From Euonymus europaeus (lineage: Eukaryota; Streptophyta; Magnoliopsida; Celastrales; Celastraceae), in contig OY756972.1 in assembly GCA_963580455.1 (NCBI GenBank), positions 9,129,001-9,193,000 of the forward strand: DNA of 64,000 nt, given 5' to 3'. How positions within the stretch are numbered: the first letter of the stretch is position 1; every line of letters begins with the position of its first letter. This document shows, piece by piece, positions 24,926-37,478 of this stretch. Both the position numbers and the translations under genes were made by a program. The notes under the pieces are model-generated. The model ran no database searches and was not told the origin of the DNA. It saw only the letters and a list, made by a program, of their open reading frames with translations.

Positions 24926-25584
24926 ATGAAATATCATATTACATTGTAAAAACTATTCCATTATAATTTACAATGGAATATGAAAAAATATAATAAATTA
25001 TTTATAACTTGGTCATATAACATTTTCTTTATTTTGTTTGGTTTATCTGCGATGGTAGGGCAGCAAATTGTGGGACATTTCTAACTTTTGTCAAGAGCAT
25101 CTCCACAGTGGTAAAAGAATTTGGAGTACTGAAAATTTTAAAGTGTGTAGAGATAGTGATTTGAAAAATGTGTAAAATGACATAAAAAATGAAAAATGGT
25201 ATAAAAGTATGAGATATATGTTGTTAAAACTCGATATTTGGAATGTTGGTGAATGAAAAGTGAAAAAAAAAATTACATTAAAAATTACGTTTTGTTGATA
25301 TGGTTGAATTGTGAGATGTGTTTTGCTCATAAGGATAAGTAAATGGGACACAAATATGTATAATAGAGATGAAATCTAATTGTATAATTTAGAGAGCTTG
25401 AAAGTAGAGCCCACCCAATCTCTAAAATCTTCATCCAATGGACAGAAAGGCATCATAGCCTAGCCCGCCTTCATTTTACAGAGGAACGATTCGGTCCAAC
25501 TTCCATTAAATGGGCCTTTTCCATCAACAAGCCTATTCTATTTCTCTCTCGTTTTTCACTGAGTAAAGAAAGAGGGAGAAGATC
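24926..25584. other. Intergenic DNA with the presumed promoter of the MYCBP-like gene
   Basis: AT-rich sequence becomes less biased from about 25400. The last 200 bp contain 'ccaatgg' at 25435, pyrimidine-rich 'tctatttctctctcg' and no obvious TATA box at the usual distance. The transcription start cannot be placed. Confidence 0.3.
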
Positions 25585-28500
25585 ATGATGCGATACAAAG
25601 AGGTATCATAGATTGGTATCTGAAATTCACAATATATGAAAGGGCAAAGGAGGTTTGTAATTAGATAGATCTTCAATTGATTTTCGTGCAGGAAAAAGAG
25701 GCAAAGAAGGAAGCATTTCGGAAGTACCTGGAGTCTAGTGGAGTTGTTGATGCTGTCACCAAAGGTAAACAATCAGATCTTCTTCTTCCGTTGGACTGTT
25801 TTTCTTTAAAATTTTAATTGATTCCTTTTTTGATCTTCTTCTTCTTTCTGTTCCTTTGAAGTTCTGGTTGCATTGTATGAACAGAATGACAAACCCTCAT
25901 CTGCTCTTGAGTAAGTCCCCTCCTTCTTTGTCAAATTTGAAATGGATGCGCACTTTCAGTTTAACTGCACTCATTAACACATACATTTGTCATAGTACCT
26001 GTAATTGATTTAGCAAAAATTATATGTAGAATCGCATAATCATAATCCTGATCTAATGAGTGATTTTGGCTGGTCTTAAATTCGAAAAAGTGATTTAATT
26101 TTGGTAGCCATAGCAATACGCATGTGTATATTGGCATCTGAGTTGACACTTAGATTAAACTGAATATTTGGTTTATATATCACTGTCTTTAGTTTTCATG
26201 TAAAAATCTCATTATTTATCCAGTAAGGGCATACTAGTGTTTCCTTGATTTAAGAAAAATGTTTTTTTTGGGACTTTAACAGGTTCATTCAACAAAAACT
26301 GGGTGGACCAAGTCTATCCGAGTATGAAATGCTGCAAGGGGAAATGTCAGATTTGCAAATAAAGTATAATGAGCTTCTGTCAGCACATCAAGATGCTTGC
26401 AAAGAGGTGAGATTTAGTTTCGGAATTATAATAGCCCTGCCGCCTTTTCTTTAGGTATGAGTTATTTTATTACTGTCTTGAGGGAATGCAAAATCCAACC
26501 TTACTCCTTGTGCAAGGGTAAAGAGCAATTCACCAATACATCTTTTGTGCTCCTTCATTATAATAGCTTGGCATTTTAAACTTATATCAAAACATTGAAT
26601 TTTCTAAATATATTATGACCACTGGCTCATACGAGAGGCGAGATTTACGTACTCCTGTAGTTTGTGTTCACTAAGCTTCCAAGTAGCAAACTAATGGACT
26701 TTGTTAATTTTAGGGGTTACGGGGTACTTGGTTGGCATTTAGTAGGGGAACGAGGGTGAGAATCGATCATTCTCTTGTTTGGTTTATTTTGCGAGGGTGT
26801 AATCACAAACTCATCCCACCCTTATTCCTCCCTTATGTACATTAGCCAAGCTCACCAAAATGGCGAGAAAGACTAATCTCCATAAGGGAGAACGTGTTTT
26901 GATATTAAAAGATTATTTTACCCCTTATTAAGTAATCACAACCATTGCAATGTTTATCTCACCCTCACCTCACTCTCGCCTCACACTCATCGGATTAGCA
27001 ACCTATCCCTAGAAAAGTGAGTGACAGGACATTTGATTGCTAATCCAATATGACAATATGTGAGTGTAAAATGAGCATTAAGTGTGAGATGAAAAGTGAG
27101 CATGAGTACTAGTATTTTAATTGTATAATTTTCATATAACCATTTTCTTTGTACATAAATATAAAATATAATAGATTAATTTAATTCTTGTGATTAATTA
27201 ATAATAAAGTGTAGAATAGTATTTGAATATCAAAACTCGTTCTCTTTTGTGCAGATTAGCCAATGATAGAGTAATATCCTCACAACAGTAAGATAATATA
27301 AGGATTGTGGAAATCAAAAGGAGAAATAGGAAATATATTGCTTAAGAAAGTTCAACTAAAAACCAAATACAGAAAAGGAAATAGAAAACCTAGCTCTTTG
27401 AGGGTCTAGGAAACCTCCCAGAATTCTCGCCCAAAACCAGCCTAACCACCTCTAGCACTTTCTACACATAAATACAGACAATACGCAGAGCACAGAGCAC
27501 AGAGCACTAACAAAACAACCACCGCCACAGTGACAAGTGTCCCACTCCTTAACAGCCACATGTCCCATGATTGGTAGAGCCTTTTCTCTTGTAGACCTTG
27601 GTGACGGGCTCAGCCAATCTCACAAAAATTGTGAGCTTGGCTAATCTCCATAAGGGGGAGTGAGGATGAGAAGAGTTTGAGACTCCACCATCCCAAAATC
27701 AACCAAATAAGGGAAAGGGTGATTCCCAACCTCATCTCACATCATTTCCATCTCTAAATGCCATACTGTAAGTTCTAGAGGCTAGTACTTACTCTCTTTT
27801 CTCCTGGTTGCACATAAAAGGCTTTGCATCTCATTTCTCTATCTACTACTTGGTTGATTTGGATAGAACCAAACATTACAGTATTTAATGAAAAAGAAAC
27901 CACTTTTGATACCTTTATAGATAATTACTTTGGCCCCTTGAAATCCTGGCCTTCTAGCCTTCGAGTGGTAGCAATAGGATTTGGCTAGAATTGTTTGTTG
28001 TAACCTTGGTCTCTTTGAGTTTCCATTCAAAAAATAATAGTATCTTATTCATAAAGTAAAACAAAACTATAAACAGACAAGCAAACAGCTGTGCATTTTT
28101 TGTTCTTTTTCACTCTGTTTTAGGCCGTTTTCTGCCCTCCAGCTGAAAGCTTTTTTCTGTTCTTGATAGAATTTCACTACATCATCTTTATCGTTGTTCA
28201 CATTCTAACTGTTAGCTATTTACTTTGGTTTCATTTCTCTTCTAGAATGGTTCTTCATAGCTATTTTCGGAATTATGTAGTTCTAAGAATACAAAGGGCT
28301 TTAACTTTCAACCCAGCAGCAAACAATGCGTCTCCATCTGTTGTGATCACATGTCTAGAATACGGAAAATTGGAGTTTAAAGGTAGACGCCAAATACTGT
28401 CTCTTGCGAGCCACAGTTCCAAACGTACTCCTGTTGCTTTTACATCCATCAAAAAGATTATCATGCTAAAGAAAATTTAATTTCTGTGGGTTAGCTAACC

Positions 28501-28780
28501 TGTGTAAACTTGATGTAAGTTTGTTTAACTTCACTGTGATAATCAGGGCGACTTTGCTCTCGCAGCAACACTTCACTTTTGCTTTCAAGCAACCTTGATT
28601 TCTTTTGATTGCTTTGTTTAAATTAGATAACTGAATTAATTAATTAATTAATTAGTTCACATATTGTGTTCCATTGTTGATGTTTCATTACAGATGGAGG
28701 AACTAAAGAACATGCATGCCATGTCATCTACTGCGCAAAAGGATACTGATGATGAAGCACAACCAAAGGATGGACATTGA
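25585..28780 (+). CDS. c-Myc-binding protein (MYCBP/AMY-1) homologue, five exons
   Basis: Predicted exons are 25585-25602, 25692-25764, 25862-25910, 26283-26406 and 28694-28780. All junctions are GT-AG with compatible phases, giving 351 nt and a 116-residue protein. The product reads 'KKEAFRKYLESSGVVDAVTK', 'VALYEQNDKPSSALEFIQQK' and 'LGGPSLSEYEMLQGEMSDLQ', then a coiled-coil tail and an acidic C-terminus. This is the MYCBP fold: a short helical domain followed by a coiled coil. The animal protein binds c-Myc and A-kinase anchor proteins; plants have the family, but its role there is not settled. Length is normal. The first exon encodes only six residues and either ATG at 25585 or 25588 could start it. 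Intron 4 is 2.3 kb and holds a repeat element. No lesion seen, so the gene is probably functional. Confidence 0.9.
26733..27763. mobile_element. Inverted-repeat element in intron 4, possibly a non-autonomous DNA transposon
   Basis: The left end 'tggcatttagtagggg' and the reverse complement of the right end 'tggcatttagagatgg' match, and similarity continues inward for about 70 bp ('gggaatca', 'cttgtttggtt' / 'cttatttggttgat'). No transposase is present, and a clear target duplication was not found. An internal block 'ctaatctccataaggg' also occurs twice (26873 and 27642). Superfamily not assigned. Confidence 0.55.
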
Positions 28781-31140
28781 ACTCAAAGGTCTTGAGAAAA
28801 AACCTTTCCACTAGTCTTCTGATTGAATCTTAAATCCTTCAAATGAGTTAGTACAACTTGTAGACTTACAATATATTCAAATATGAACTTTGACTGTTTT
28901 GTAGTTGATTGATGCCCTTGGAATATTTTTTTCATGATTAATTATTCGATTTTAACATGTTATTGAATGGTATAAAAACTGATTTTGGCATCAATACAAT
29001 ACTAGAAACATATCCAAAAGAAACAATTTTCCATTATTTTGTGAATGCATGGGTGTAGAAGTGCATTAATTTCTTGGAGGCTGGTAGTTGGAGGTTTATA
29101 ATCTCTCTTTAAATAAGAAACTAGCCAATCTCATTTGCACAACCAATCCCAAGAAAGAGCTTCGAGACTTAAAATAAATAAATAAAAGTAATAGTTTTAT
29201 ACTTATGGAGAAAGAATAAAAAGCTGTAGAGATTCAAAAAATTCCTATAAAAAAGCTTTTAATTCTATCCCTCTTCAGCTAACTATACTAATAAACTAAC
29301 TGTGATTCTAATAAAAATATAAAACCAGAGTTTGTTATGCTTGTTTTCTCATGCATTTTTGCTTTTACTTTCAATAAAACAGAAAATAACCTTGAATATT
29401 TTAGAAAAAATGGGAAATACAAAATGAATTGACCATAGTTCGAAAGCAAATGACCGATATATATATTAAGAAAACAAGAAAATAGAAAATAAATGAAACA
29501 AACTCGTACTAAAACTATAATTTATAAAAAAGTAGGGATAAGTAGTACATTTAGGGCACCAAATAAGTATTTACCACAACATGTCACGGTAAAAAACACA
29601 CTCCAGCTAATTTTTAAAATTTAAAATACGTATACCATGGGTAGTAAATACTCTCCCACTTAATTTTTAAAATTTAAAATATATATTTGAGTAGAGAGCA
29701 TTGTAAGACTCCAATACATATTTAACTAGTGACATACCTGCGCTTCGCATGGTTATTTTTTTGAAGTGTGGTTATTTATTTATTTATTTTATGTATCGTA
29801 ATTTTTTTTCTTAAATTTTATTTTTCACCAAGACTTTAAACATAAATTTATAGTGGTGCATAACTTATATACATTATGTTTATGGAGTTTGTTTATCGTG
29901 ATATTGACTTATATTTTTTATAAATATAATTTCATTTTAGATTATACATTTTATATAAGTATCTTCATCAATATTTACATGTAAGTTGAATGTTAGTTAC
30001 CTTATATATATCTTAAAATTAGTGATATTTGTAATGTTGTTAAAGTGTTTTTTTTTAAATGATGTTGAATTTTGGCTCTTTAATTTTAATATTTTGTTGT
30101 GATATATCGAGCTTTATCTAACATTAAATTATGAGTGGTCTGCTTGACTGTTTGTTTGAACTTTGAGTTACTTGGAATGATGAAACAGACAAAAAATATA
30201 TGAATAGACTTCTCACATTGAATGACTTCACTTCTCCTCACTATAAATATGTGAAATTGATCAAATGAGAGACTTTTTCTCTTTTACCTCAATAAAATAT
30301 ATACTGAACAATTTACCTCAATTAACTCGTGAAGAGATCAAAACTCTTATGAAAAATACAATGAGTTGTGTTTGACAACATGATAAGCTCAAGAGGTTTT
30401 CTATCCCGTTTTAATATAATTGTATTAATTAGTGATATTGATGGGATATAAAGGTATTTGAGAATAAAGACCATATCATTAAGAAAAAAGGGATATATAA
30501 CTTAATTTAATTGAAAATAAAATACATATATAATACATAATTGTGCTTTCTCTTTTATATCCTAGGTGACTCATTGTGGAGCATTCTTAAGACTTCCATT
30601 ATATACACACACACACTAGTAGAGTACCCACGCTACACATGATAAATTTTTTCAATTATTATAATTATTTTAATAAAATACATAAGATTTGCATATTATC
30701 TCTACAACATATTCTCTCTGAAAAATAATACTTCGGGTCAAGAAAATTTAAAAAATTTGGATTGAGTGGTGAGAGAGCCTAAGCTTGGTGTTATTGCTTA
30801 ATACTTATCTCTTCTATATTTGAATATCTATTAAATCCTAATTTTTTGCGATTTAATGTGATGTTGGTCTAATTTTATCAAACAATATATGTGACTGCCT
30901 ACAATAAGTTTAGAATGGAAATCAATACAAAACCAAAGGGGCATGACATAACATCTATATTTTGATTATTTAAAATTAATCATTAACCAAAAATAATTCA
31001 CACATGTAATGCTATTAGGTAAGGTTTTTGTTGAGCTGCCATCATGAAAACTCATATAAACATTCTCGAAGATTTTGTATTACATTTAGCTATTTGTTTA
31101 TTGCTACAGGAAAAAAAATCAGGATGCTTCTTATATATTC
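28781..31140. other. AT-rich intergenic DNA downstream of the MYCBP-like gene
   Basis: No coding region is evident. The first ~200 bp are presumably the 3' UTR. 'ctagtgacatacctgcgctt' near 29729 and 'ctagtagagtacccacgcta' near 30617 resemble terminal motifs of old plant DNA repeats, but no matching ends were found. A CA run lies at 30606-30616. Confidence 0.4.
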
Positions 31141-31530
31141 AGACCATGAATTTTTAAATTTTCATATAATTATTAATTTTTTAATAATTTTAATTGTTGA
31201 TTTGCATATTATGTGTCTTGAATTTTACACATGACATCTTGTCATTTTTGTTATAACAAAAATAATATTAGCTGGTTTCTCATATAATTATTAATTTTTT
31301 AATGTTAATTTTAATTATTGATGTATATATTATGACTTTTGAATTCTAAGTGGCATCTTGTCATATTTGTTATAACAAAAGTAATATCAAAGCTCATATT
31401 GAATGAGACCATGAATTGTAAATTTTTTATATAATTATTAATTATGATTATTAGTTTTTTTCTCTCTCTTCAATTCTACGTGGCTTCATGTGGTGCATTT
31501 GTGATACCTCTATTTTACATATATAGATTG
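31141..31530. repeat. AT-rich imperfect tandem repeat, about three units
   Basis: The block 'tcatataattattaatttt' appears at 31162 and 31280 and as a variant at 31427. Each is followed by a 'ttgaattcta..tggcatctt' type block and 'gttataacaaaa'. The prefix 'agaccatgaa' at 31142 recurs at 31407. Spacing is irregular (about 118 and 149 bp). Confidence 0.6.
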
Positions 31531-31551
31531 AATTGATATATTGATTAATTG

Positions 31552-31586
<35 letters not shown>

Positions 31587-32089
31587 ATATGGGAAATTTA
31601 TCAATAGGACCTTAAATGAAGTTGTGTATGTCATTGAGGACCTTCAACTTTCCAATATTCCAATAGATAATTGAAATAATTATGGACAAAATTACCCTTA
31701 TTCCAATAGGTCACCAAAACGTAAAAACCTTCTCCCCCTGCCCTCAATCTATTGCAATTTAAAAAATGGTAACCTAATTTGCACAAACAACTCTCGACCT
31801 TCAATAGAGAAGAAATCGGAACAATAGAGGCTATTATTTTGAAAAGTTTATGAGGAAGAATATAATCATAGGATTCCTCATAGTTAAACGACCGACAACA
31901 AACAATCAAGGTAATACACCTATTTGATCCGAATCAAATTTGCACTCTATTTACCAATCGATTTCTTATGATTTTACATGAATGCTGTTTAAAAGAATCA
32001 AACAACTAAGAAAACATGCATTTAAGCGATTTAAATACTAAAATGATATTCCGTTTAGTTCATAGGGTTTTAGATACTTCGATGTCGTT

Positions 32090-33300
32090 CTAGTTTCAAT
32101 TTACTCAACATTGTGTACTGATTATGGTGTCCTCTCAACTGGGAAACGAAATTGCAATGTAAATTGAAACATTCTTGATATTTCCTTCAAGAAATCAACA
32201 TTGAATGCAATTTTTAGTTTTAATATGAGATTTCCTCTGAATATACTACTGAAGTTGGTCCATTACATTTCTTTTTGTTTCCTCTAAAAATAGTTTCAAT
32301 ATATGCAACATTGTGTGCTGATTATGGCGTCCTCCATATGAGGCTATAAAATTGAAATGCCATTGTAACTTGAATATGAGATTTTCTCTAATAAATCAAC
32401 ACTAAATTCAATTTTTACCCTAAATCTGGGATTTTCTATGAATAAACTACTGAAGTTTATGCTTTTCTTTATTTTATTTCCTCTGAGACTACTTTCAATT
32501 TATGAAACACTTTACGTTGACTATTGATAATAGAAAAATACCCCCACCAATGGTGCTCCTCCACGTCATATGTGGCCCAAAGACCAGTCAAGCTTACCAG
32601 GCAGTCTCCTCGGTAAGTGTGTCACCTGCTGGACCTACCAAGGTGAAAAACAGCTGGGTGCGGTCCACAATCATAATTGGAAGACCCACTTCAACAGTGA
32701 TCGTCAATCCTATATAAAGCTCAGCAAGTCAGGTATTATCTAACTTAATCACAATTGGAACTTTGGCTGAGAGAGAGCTCTAGTCCGAGAAGCTTGCCTG
32801 ATTAAATACCAACTGACTTGAGCGTCGGAGCGCCAACGCCAGAGGACTACCTCTGGTGCGGCCTTTAGCTCACCTCTGTTCATTGTGCTCAGCTGCAGGG
32901 CTGCCTGATTGATCAACTCCTAGGAAGGACCTGCCTCCATAGAAGACTGTCTGGTAGGTAAGCTGCCTGACTGTCGGGACTGACACGTTGCCTGACTGGA
33001 CAGCTACTCGACTGCCCTGCTCTTTGGCTTCTGGGAAGGATCCACATCCTCGGTATCTGTGCATGACTGCAGGTCTGACCAACTGATCGTCTTCTCGGTA
33101 GTGACACCTTTTTGACGTCATCAACTATGTTTCCTCCATGTTAGGAAACGACATTCTAAAGTCATTTTCGCTTGAATATGAGATTTCCTCTGAGAAATCA
33201 ACACTGGATTCAATTTTTAGCTTAAATTTGATATTTTCAATGAATAGGCTATCAAAGTTTATCCATTAATTTTTTTAATTCCATTAAAACTATTTTCTAT
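32090..33300. repeat. ~200-bp tandem repeat, three units, the third split by a solo LTR
   Basis: Units begin 'agtttcaatttactcaacat' (about 32092), 'agtttcaatatatgcaacat' (about 32291) and 'actttcaatttatgaaacac' (about 32490). Each continues with 'gattatgg.gtcctc', 'gagatttcctct', 'aaatcaacact..attcaat' and 'aataaactactgaagttta'. The third unit stops at 32524, resumes at 33129 and ends near 33290, the gap being the solo LTR. No coding potential. Confidence 0.8.
32525..33123 (+). mobile_element. Solo LTR (599 bp) of a Tat-like element, plus strand
   Basis: Starts 'tgataatagaaaaat', ends 'tttgacgtcatca', and is flanked by a perfect 5-bp duplication ACTAT (32520-32524 and 33124-33128). A TATA-like 'ctatataaagctc' lies near 32710. 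About 100 bp downstream, 32814-32844 matches in order the R/U5 block of the Tat element LTR at 42562-42592 (other strand), including 'ttgagcgtcggag'. Both families end GACGTCATCA. No internal region remains, so recombination between LTRs removed it. Confidence 0.9.
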
Positions 33301-33305
33301 AATAT

Positions 33306-34753
33306 TTGACCCTAAATATTGGTATTAGAACTTGTAAAGAGTTGAAAAATAGAGTTTCGTAAGTTTTGGAAGTGTTAGGCACGCTTAGAGGTAGTGCTAG
33401 GAAATAAGTTGAAGTTTAGAGGGGGGCCTAGGCACCATTTTCAAGGCGCCTAGGCATTTCGAAAATCAAGCCAGGAGGTGCCTAGTAGAGAATCAAAAGG
33501 GGGAAGGAGTGGCTTTCAGGTGCCTAGGCGTGTGGAACCCTACTCTCAGAGCAACGTGGTTGCCAAGGAAGGGAAAAACGTTTGGGCGTCAGGCAGCCTC
33601 CTACGCACCAATTGCGAAATCCCAACTTTTAAGTTTGCGAAAGATAGAGAAGTTAGAGTGTTTTCCACGGAACCTGATTCTAGAGAAAGAGAAAATAGAG
33701 AGATAAATGGTGAATTCCTTGGATATTCAAGCTAGAAACAAAGAGTCTAAGGAGATTATGCAAGATTGAGGGAGAATTTGGCAATCAAAAGTAAGTTTTC
33801 CTAGTTTTGGGAGATTTAAGATTTCTTGGTAGATTTGTAGGAACCTTCATGAGATGGATTTAGTGTTTAAGTAAGTTGATTTTAGACTTGTTTATGGTTA
33901 CAATTATAGGTTTTGTTTAGGATTTGAAGTTCGAGAACAACTTGTTAGATATTCAAGGTTTTTAAAAAATCCTAGAGAGAGAAAGGTGAGGTTTTCTAGA
34001 CTTTGATTTAATTGGTTGTTTGGATAAATTGGATCTATGGATGGATGAAATGAGTTTTGGCTTTGCCATAAGGTTAGGTTGGGAAATGCCAAAATCCTAG
34101 AATTGAGTTATTGAATTTTGTTAGCTGTGCTTGGATACAAGGTAGGGGAATTCTTACCCATTTCTTTCATGATCTTCATTGATGCCTAAAGAGTGATTTT
34201 AATCTTCATTGGTTGTGGAATTTGTGTTCTCGCCTTCATTTTTCTTAAGGACGAACGAACCTTTGTATGTGGAATTCTATTGATCTTATGATATAATTGC
34301 ATACCTGGTTGACAAGTTCAAAAATTTGTCGGACATAGCCTATTGATATATGCGGCATGTAGGGGAATATATATATATATAAGTTGGTTATATATCATTG
34401 TATTTTCATGTGGTCATGCATTAGAGATGCATTGGGAGTGTGAGTGAGGTCTCATAGTCTCTTAGGTTGATTGAATGTCGCATGGGAAGATGGTAGGTGT
34501 AGACCCAGCTCGACTCATGCCAAGTGACTCTTGTGAGGCGACACATGGAGATTTTGATAGACTGGTTGTGAACCAAGCTTAGATCTTGTGTGGGGTGGTT
34601 GTGACCACATATTGGGTTTTCTATTCCTAGGATGGATTTAAAGTGAGTGCGACCACTATATGTATGTGTTTGGTGCAAATCGGGTTAACTGGCTGCGACT
34701 AATGAATAGTTCACCTTTTTGATTGATTCTATGATTTATTCATGTTATAGTTT
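33306..34753 (+). mobile_element. Gypsy LTR, 5' part, plus strand
   Basis: The order of blocks follows the Tekay-type LTR: a degraded start near 33306 ('tgaccctaaa'), a 'gcgcctaggc' module near 33450, 'agagaaagagaaaatagag' near 33683, 'ggtaggggaattcttaccca' at 34141 and 'gcctaaagagtgatttt' near 34183. It breaks at 34753 where a minus-strand LTR begins, and its 3' part continues at about 38545-39267. Confidence 0.75.
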
Positions 34754-36262
34754 TGTAACGCCAAGACCCGGGAGGCGCTACTATATCCACCAAAGATCCG
34801 GGAGGCGCTACTATATCCACCAAACAACCAATCAATTAATACTTAGTCCTCATATAACTAACTCAATCTCCATCGTTCAGAAAATGCGGCAACATCTCCC
34901 CAAAAATAAGAGAATGTCAATATGAATTATGCACACAACAATTTAATAAATCACATCAATAACCACATAAGACCTCCGACCACCAATTCACATGCATCCG
35001 CAACCTAGGAGGGGGTGTCAGGCCATCTAATAGCATACAATATCCGTATCCTATCAAGACCTCAGGCATTTATCAATAAGTAATCCATCATAAATGAATA
35101 ATCAAGTGGTTTAGACATAACCGTTTTCATGCATATAAATCATCTGGGAGACTTGGTCCCAAAATCGGCTCGAGAGTCATAATCACACGGCGCACCCTCC
35201 TGACCGTTCCAATTGTTACACTGAAGAGGTATTTCATAAGTGTGATACCAATAGCAAATAAAGGTACTACATAATCGATAACAAGAGGAATTATTATTCC
35301 CCTCTAAACCCATACACTCACTACTTTGGATGGCAGCCATGTCGTTGACGCTCCTACAAATCCGCCTCTCCAGTATCAGAACTCGACTCACCTATGGTTA
35401 TAAGGAAAATAAGTAAAGGGTGAGAAAATGGATCAGTAGGGAAAATGGATGAATATCAAAGTTAATCTAAATACTTAAGAAGGTTCAATGCAACAATATG
35501 CTTTTAACCATGAACAAAATAATTAAACAAATAAATAATCACAGTATCTTTTCATTTTCTCATGATAGGCGATGCCTCGGCATCCGCCACAAACCCATCG
35601 ATGAACAATGCTACCATTTATATGTACTCAAGAGGAAATCACCATATGCGAGACCACAGTCACACGCACACAAGATTAAGGTTCAATCGAAATCGACCCC
35701 TTAGGATCTCTATGTGTTAACACACATGGAAGTCATTTGACCCTAGTCAAGCCGAGACTACACTGCCATCCTTCCAAGCGACATTCAATCAACCTAAGGG
35801 TCTATGAGCCTATACTCGCACACCCCATGCATCTCTAATGCTCAACAATACATATGCCATGATTTATACATATAGACCTATGTATACATGTGTATATATA
35901 TATATATATACACACACACACATATATATTCACTACCACATGATGCATGATCGAGTCAAGTCATGCTCAATATAAGACTAAACATGTAAATTAGGTATGC
36001 ATTCAAAAATTTAAAGATATCCTGAATTAAATCAATGTTCGTTCTTTCTTAGGAACATATATGGGAAGAACACAAATAATGAAGACCAATGAAGAAATTG
36101 AACTCTTTTTAAATATTGAAATCGAATATGAAAAAGAAATAGGTACGATATCCCCTACCTCGTTATCCAAGCAAAATAGAAAAATCAATAACACAACATT
36201 ATGGTTTCGGCTTTTTCTTAACCTATCAATTTGGCAAAGCCCAAACTCATTTCATCATACTC
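34754..36262 (-). mobile_element. Gypsy LTR, minus strand, truncated
   Basis: Opens 'tgtaacgccaagacccggga', the inverted LTR terminus, and keeps the block order of the solo LTR at 56953 up to 'cctatcaatttggcaaagcc' near 36223. The remaining part and the expected '...tttcaca' end are missing. A 39-bp piece near the start is duplicated ('ccgggaggcgctactatatc' at 34769 and 34796). It splits the plus-strand LTR around it. Confidence 0.7.
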
Positions 36263-37478
36263 AAGCTTTACTTGGATTGAGGGTAAAAAGAATTATGTGA
36301 GGGAGAAATTTCATATTTTTTGTCCATTTTCTCCCCCTTCCAAATTGGGGTGTTAAGGATGGGGAGAGATATATGTCTTTCTGAAAAACCCAAAATACCC
36401 ATGAGAAAATCCCTAAATTATTTCATTCAGGCTCCTTTCTTCCTTCTTCGTATCCCATGCACAACAAACATTCCAACCTGCCGCTCCAACTCTAGGTCTC
36501 TCCTTCTAGGTGCATTTTCTCTACCATGGTTCTTGATTTTTCTATGATTCTTGATTTTACTATGATTCTCTACTTTCTACCCTTGCTATACTTTACCTTT
36601 TTAGGGGATCTAAGTAGGTTTCGGTTTAATGTTTGTGTACATATTATTTTTATTTGAGGTATAGTTTTTTAATTGGGTTTTGATATATACATAATCTATG
36701 ATGATGAACCATTGTGTTGTAGTTTTGTAAACAATTTGCAATGGTTGTGAAAAGTTGAGTTATGGGTTCCACTTGAGCTTGATATAGACATAATCTCTTG
36801 TACTCTTTGATTACTTTTAATTCTAGGCTCTTGCCTTTAGTTATTCATATTTGCATCAAATTATAAAGATCTATGTTGATTTGCATATCTAAGAATTTAG
36901 AACTTTTGATGGTATCTTGAGAAATCCCATGGTTGTTTTATGGCTTGGCTACTTTTACCACTTGCTTCTAGAAATTATGTATGTTGTTGATAGATATGGT
37001 AGGAACTGACAGAGGTATAGTCATTGTGGTAATGTCCAAGATGACCTTTAGGTTTATTTGTGTTATGACCTCCTCTAACATTTGTGGTGATGGACTTCAT
37101 TTTAGTTTCCCATAAACTTGGGATAATAAAGATATATGTTGGTGCGTGCTTCAGGGTCTAACTCTTTTATTCTAGTGGTGTTGGATTCTGTTTTGGATTG
37201 AAGGGTGTTGGCTTCAAGGGTTGGCTATATTTGTTGTGTCTGGTCAATGATTTTGATAGCTAAAGAGATTCTATATTTGCTAAAGAGGTTACTTGTTCAA
37301 TTTTGAGATAGTTTTTAGCTCATTCTTTTGTGAATCTAATTGGCTATTGATTTTGGTGTATACTTTCATTTGGCTGATGTGTTTCTTTTTCTCATTTATA
37401 TTAATTTGGTATTATCTAAAAAAATTTCAATCTTTTGAACACATTTTGTCAGCTTTCCTTTCGTGATAGGTCGTATAA
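36263..37478. other. Noncoding flank of the Harbinger relic
   Basis: AT-rich sequence without conserved LTR blocks. By position it is probably the 5' noncoding part of the PIF/Harbinger element whose transposase starts downstream. I could not define a terminal inverted repeat or target duplication. Confidence 0.3.

Noticed and set aside
28163..28480. 105-codon open frame inside intron 4
   Set aside because: No start context, no recognised domain, and it lies in a spliced intron.
29729..30640. Possible DNA transposon bounded by 'ctagtgacatacctgcgctt' and 'ctagtagagtacccacgcta'
   Set aside because: The two motifs are in the same orientation with different sequence, without target duplication or inverted ends, so an element could not be supported.
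33478..33735. 85-codon open frame
   Set aside because: It is within the 5' part of a gypsy LTR and overlaps its palindromic module; no domain.
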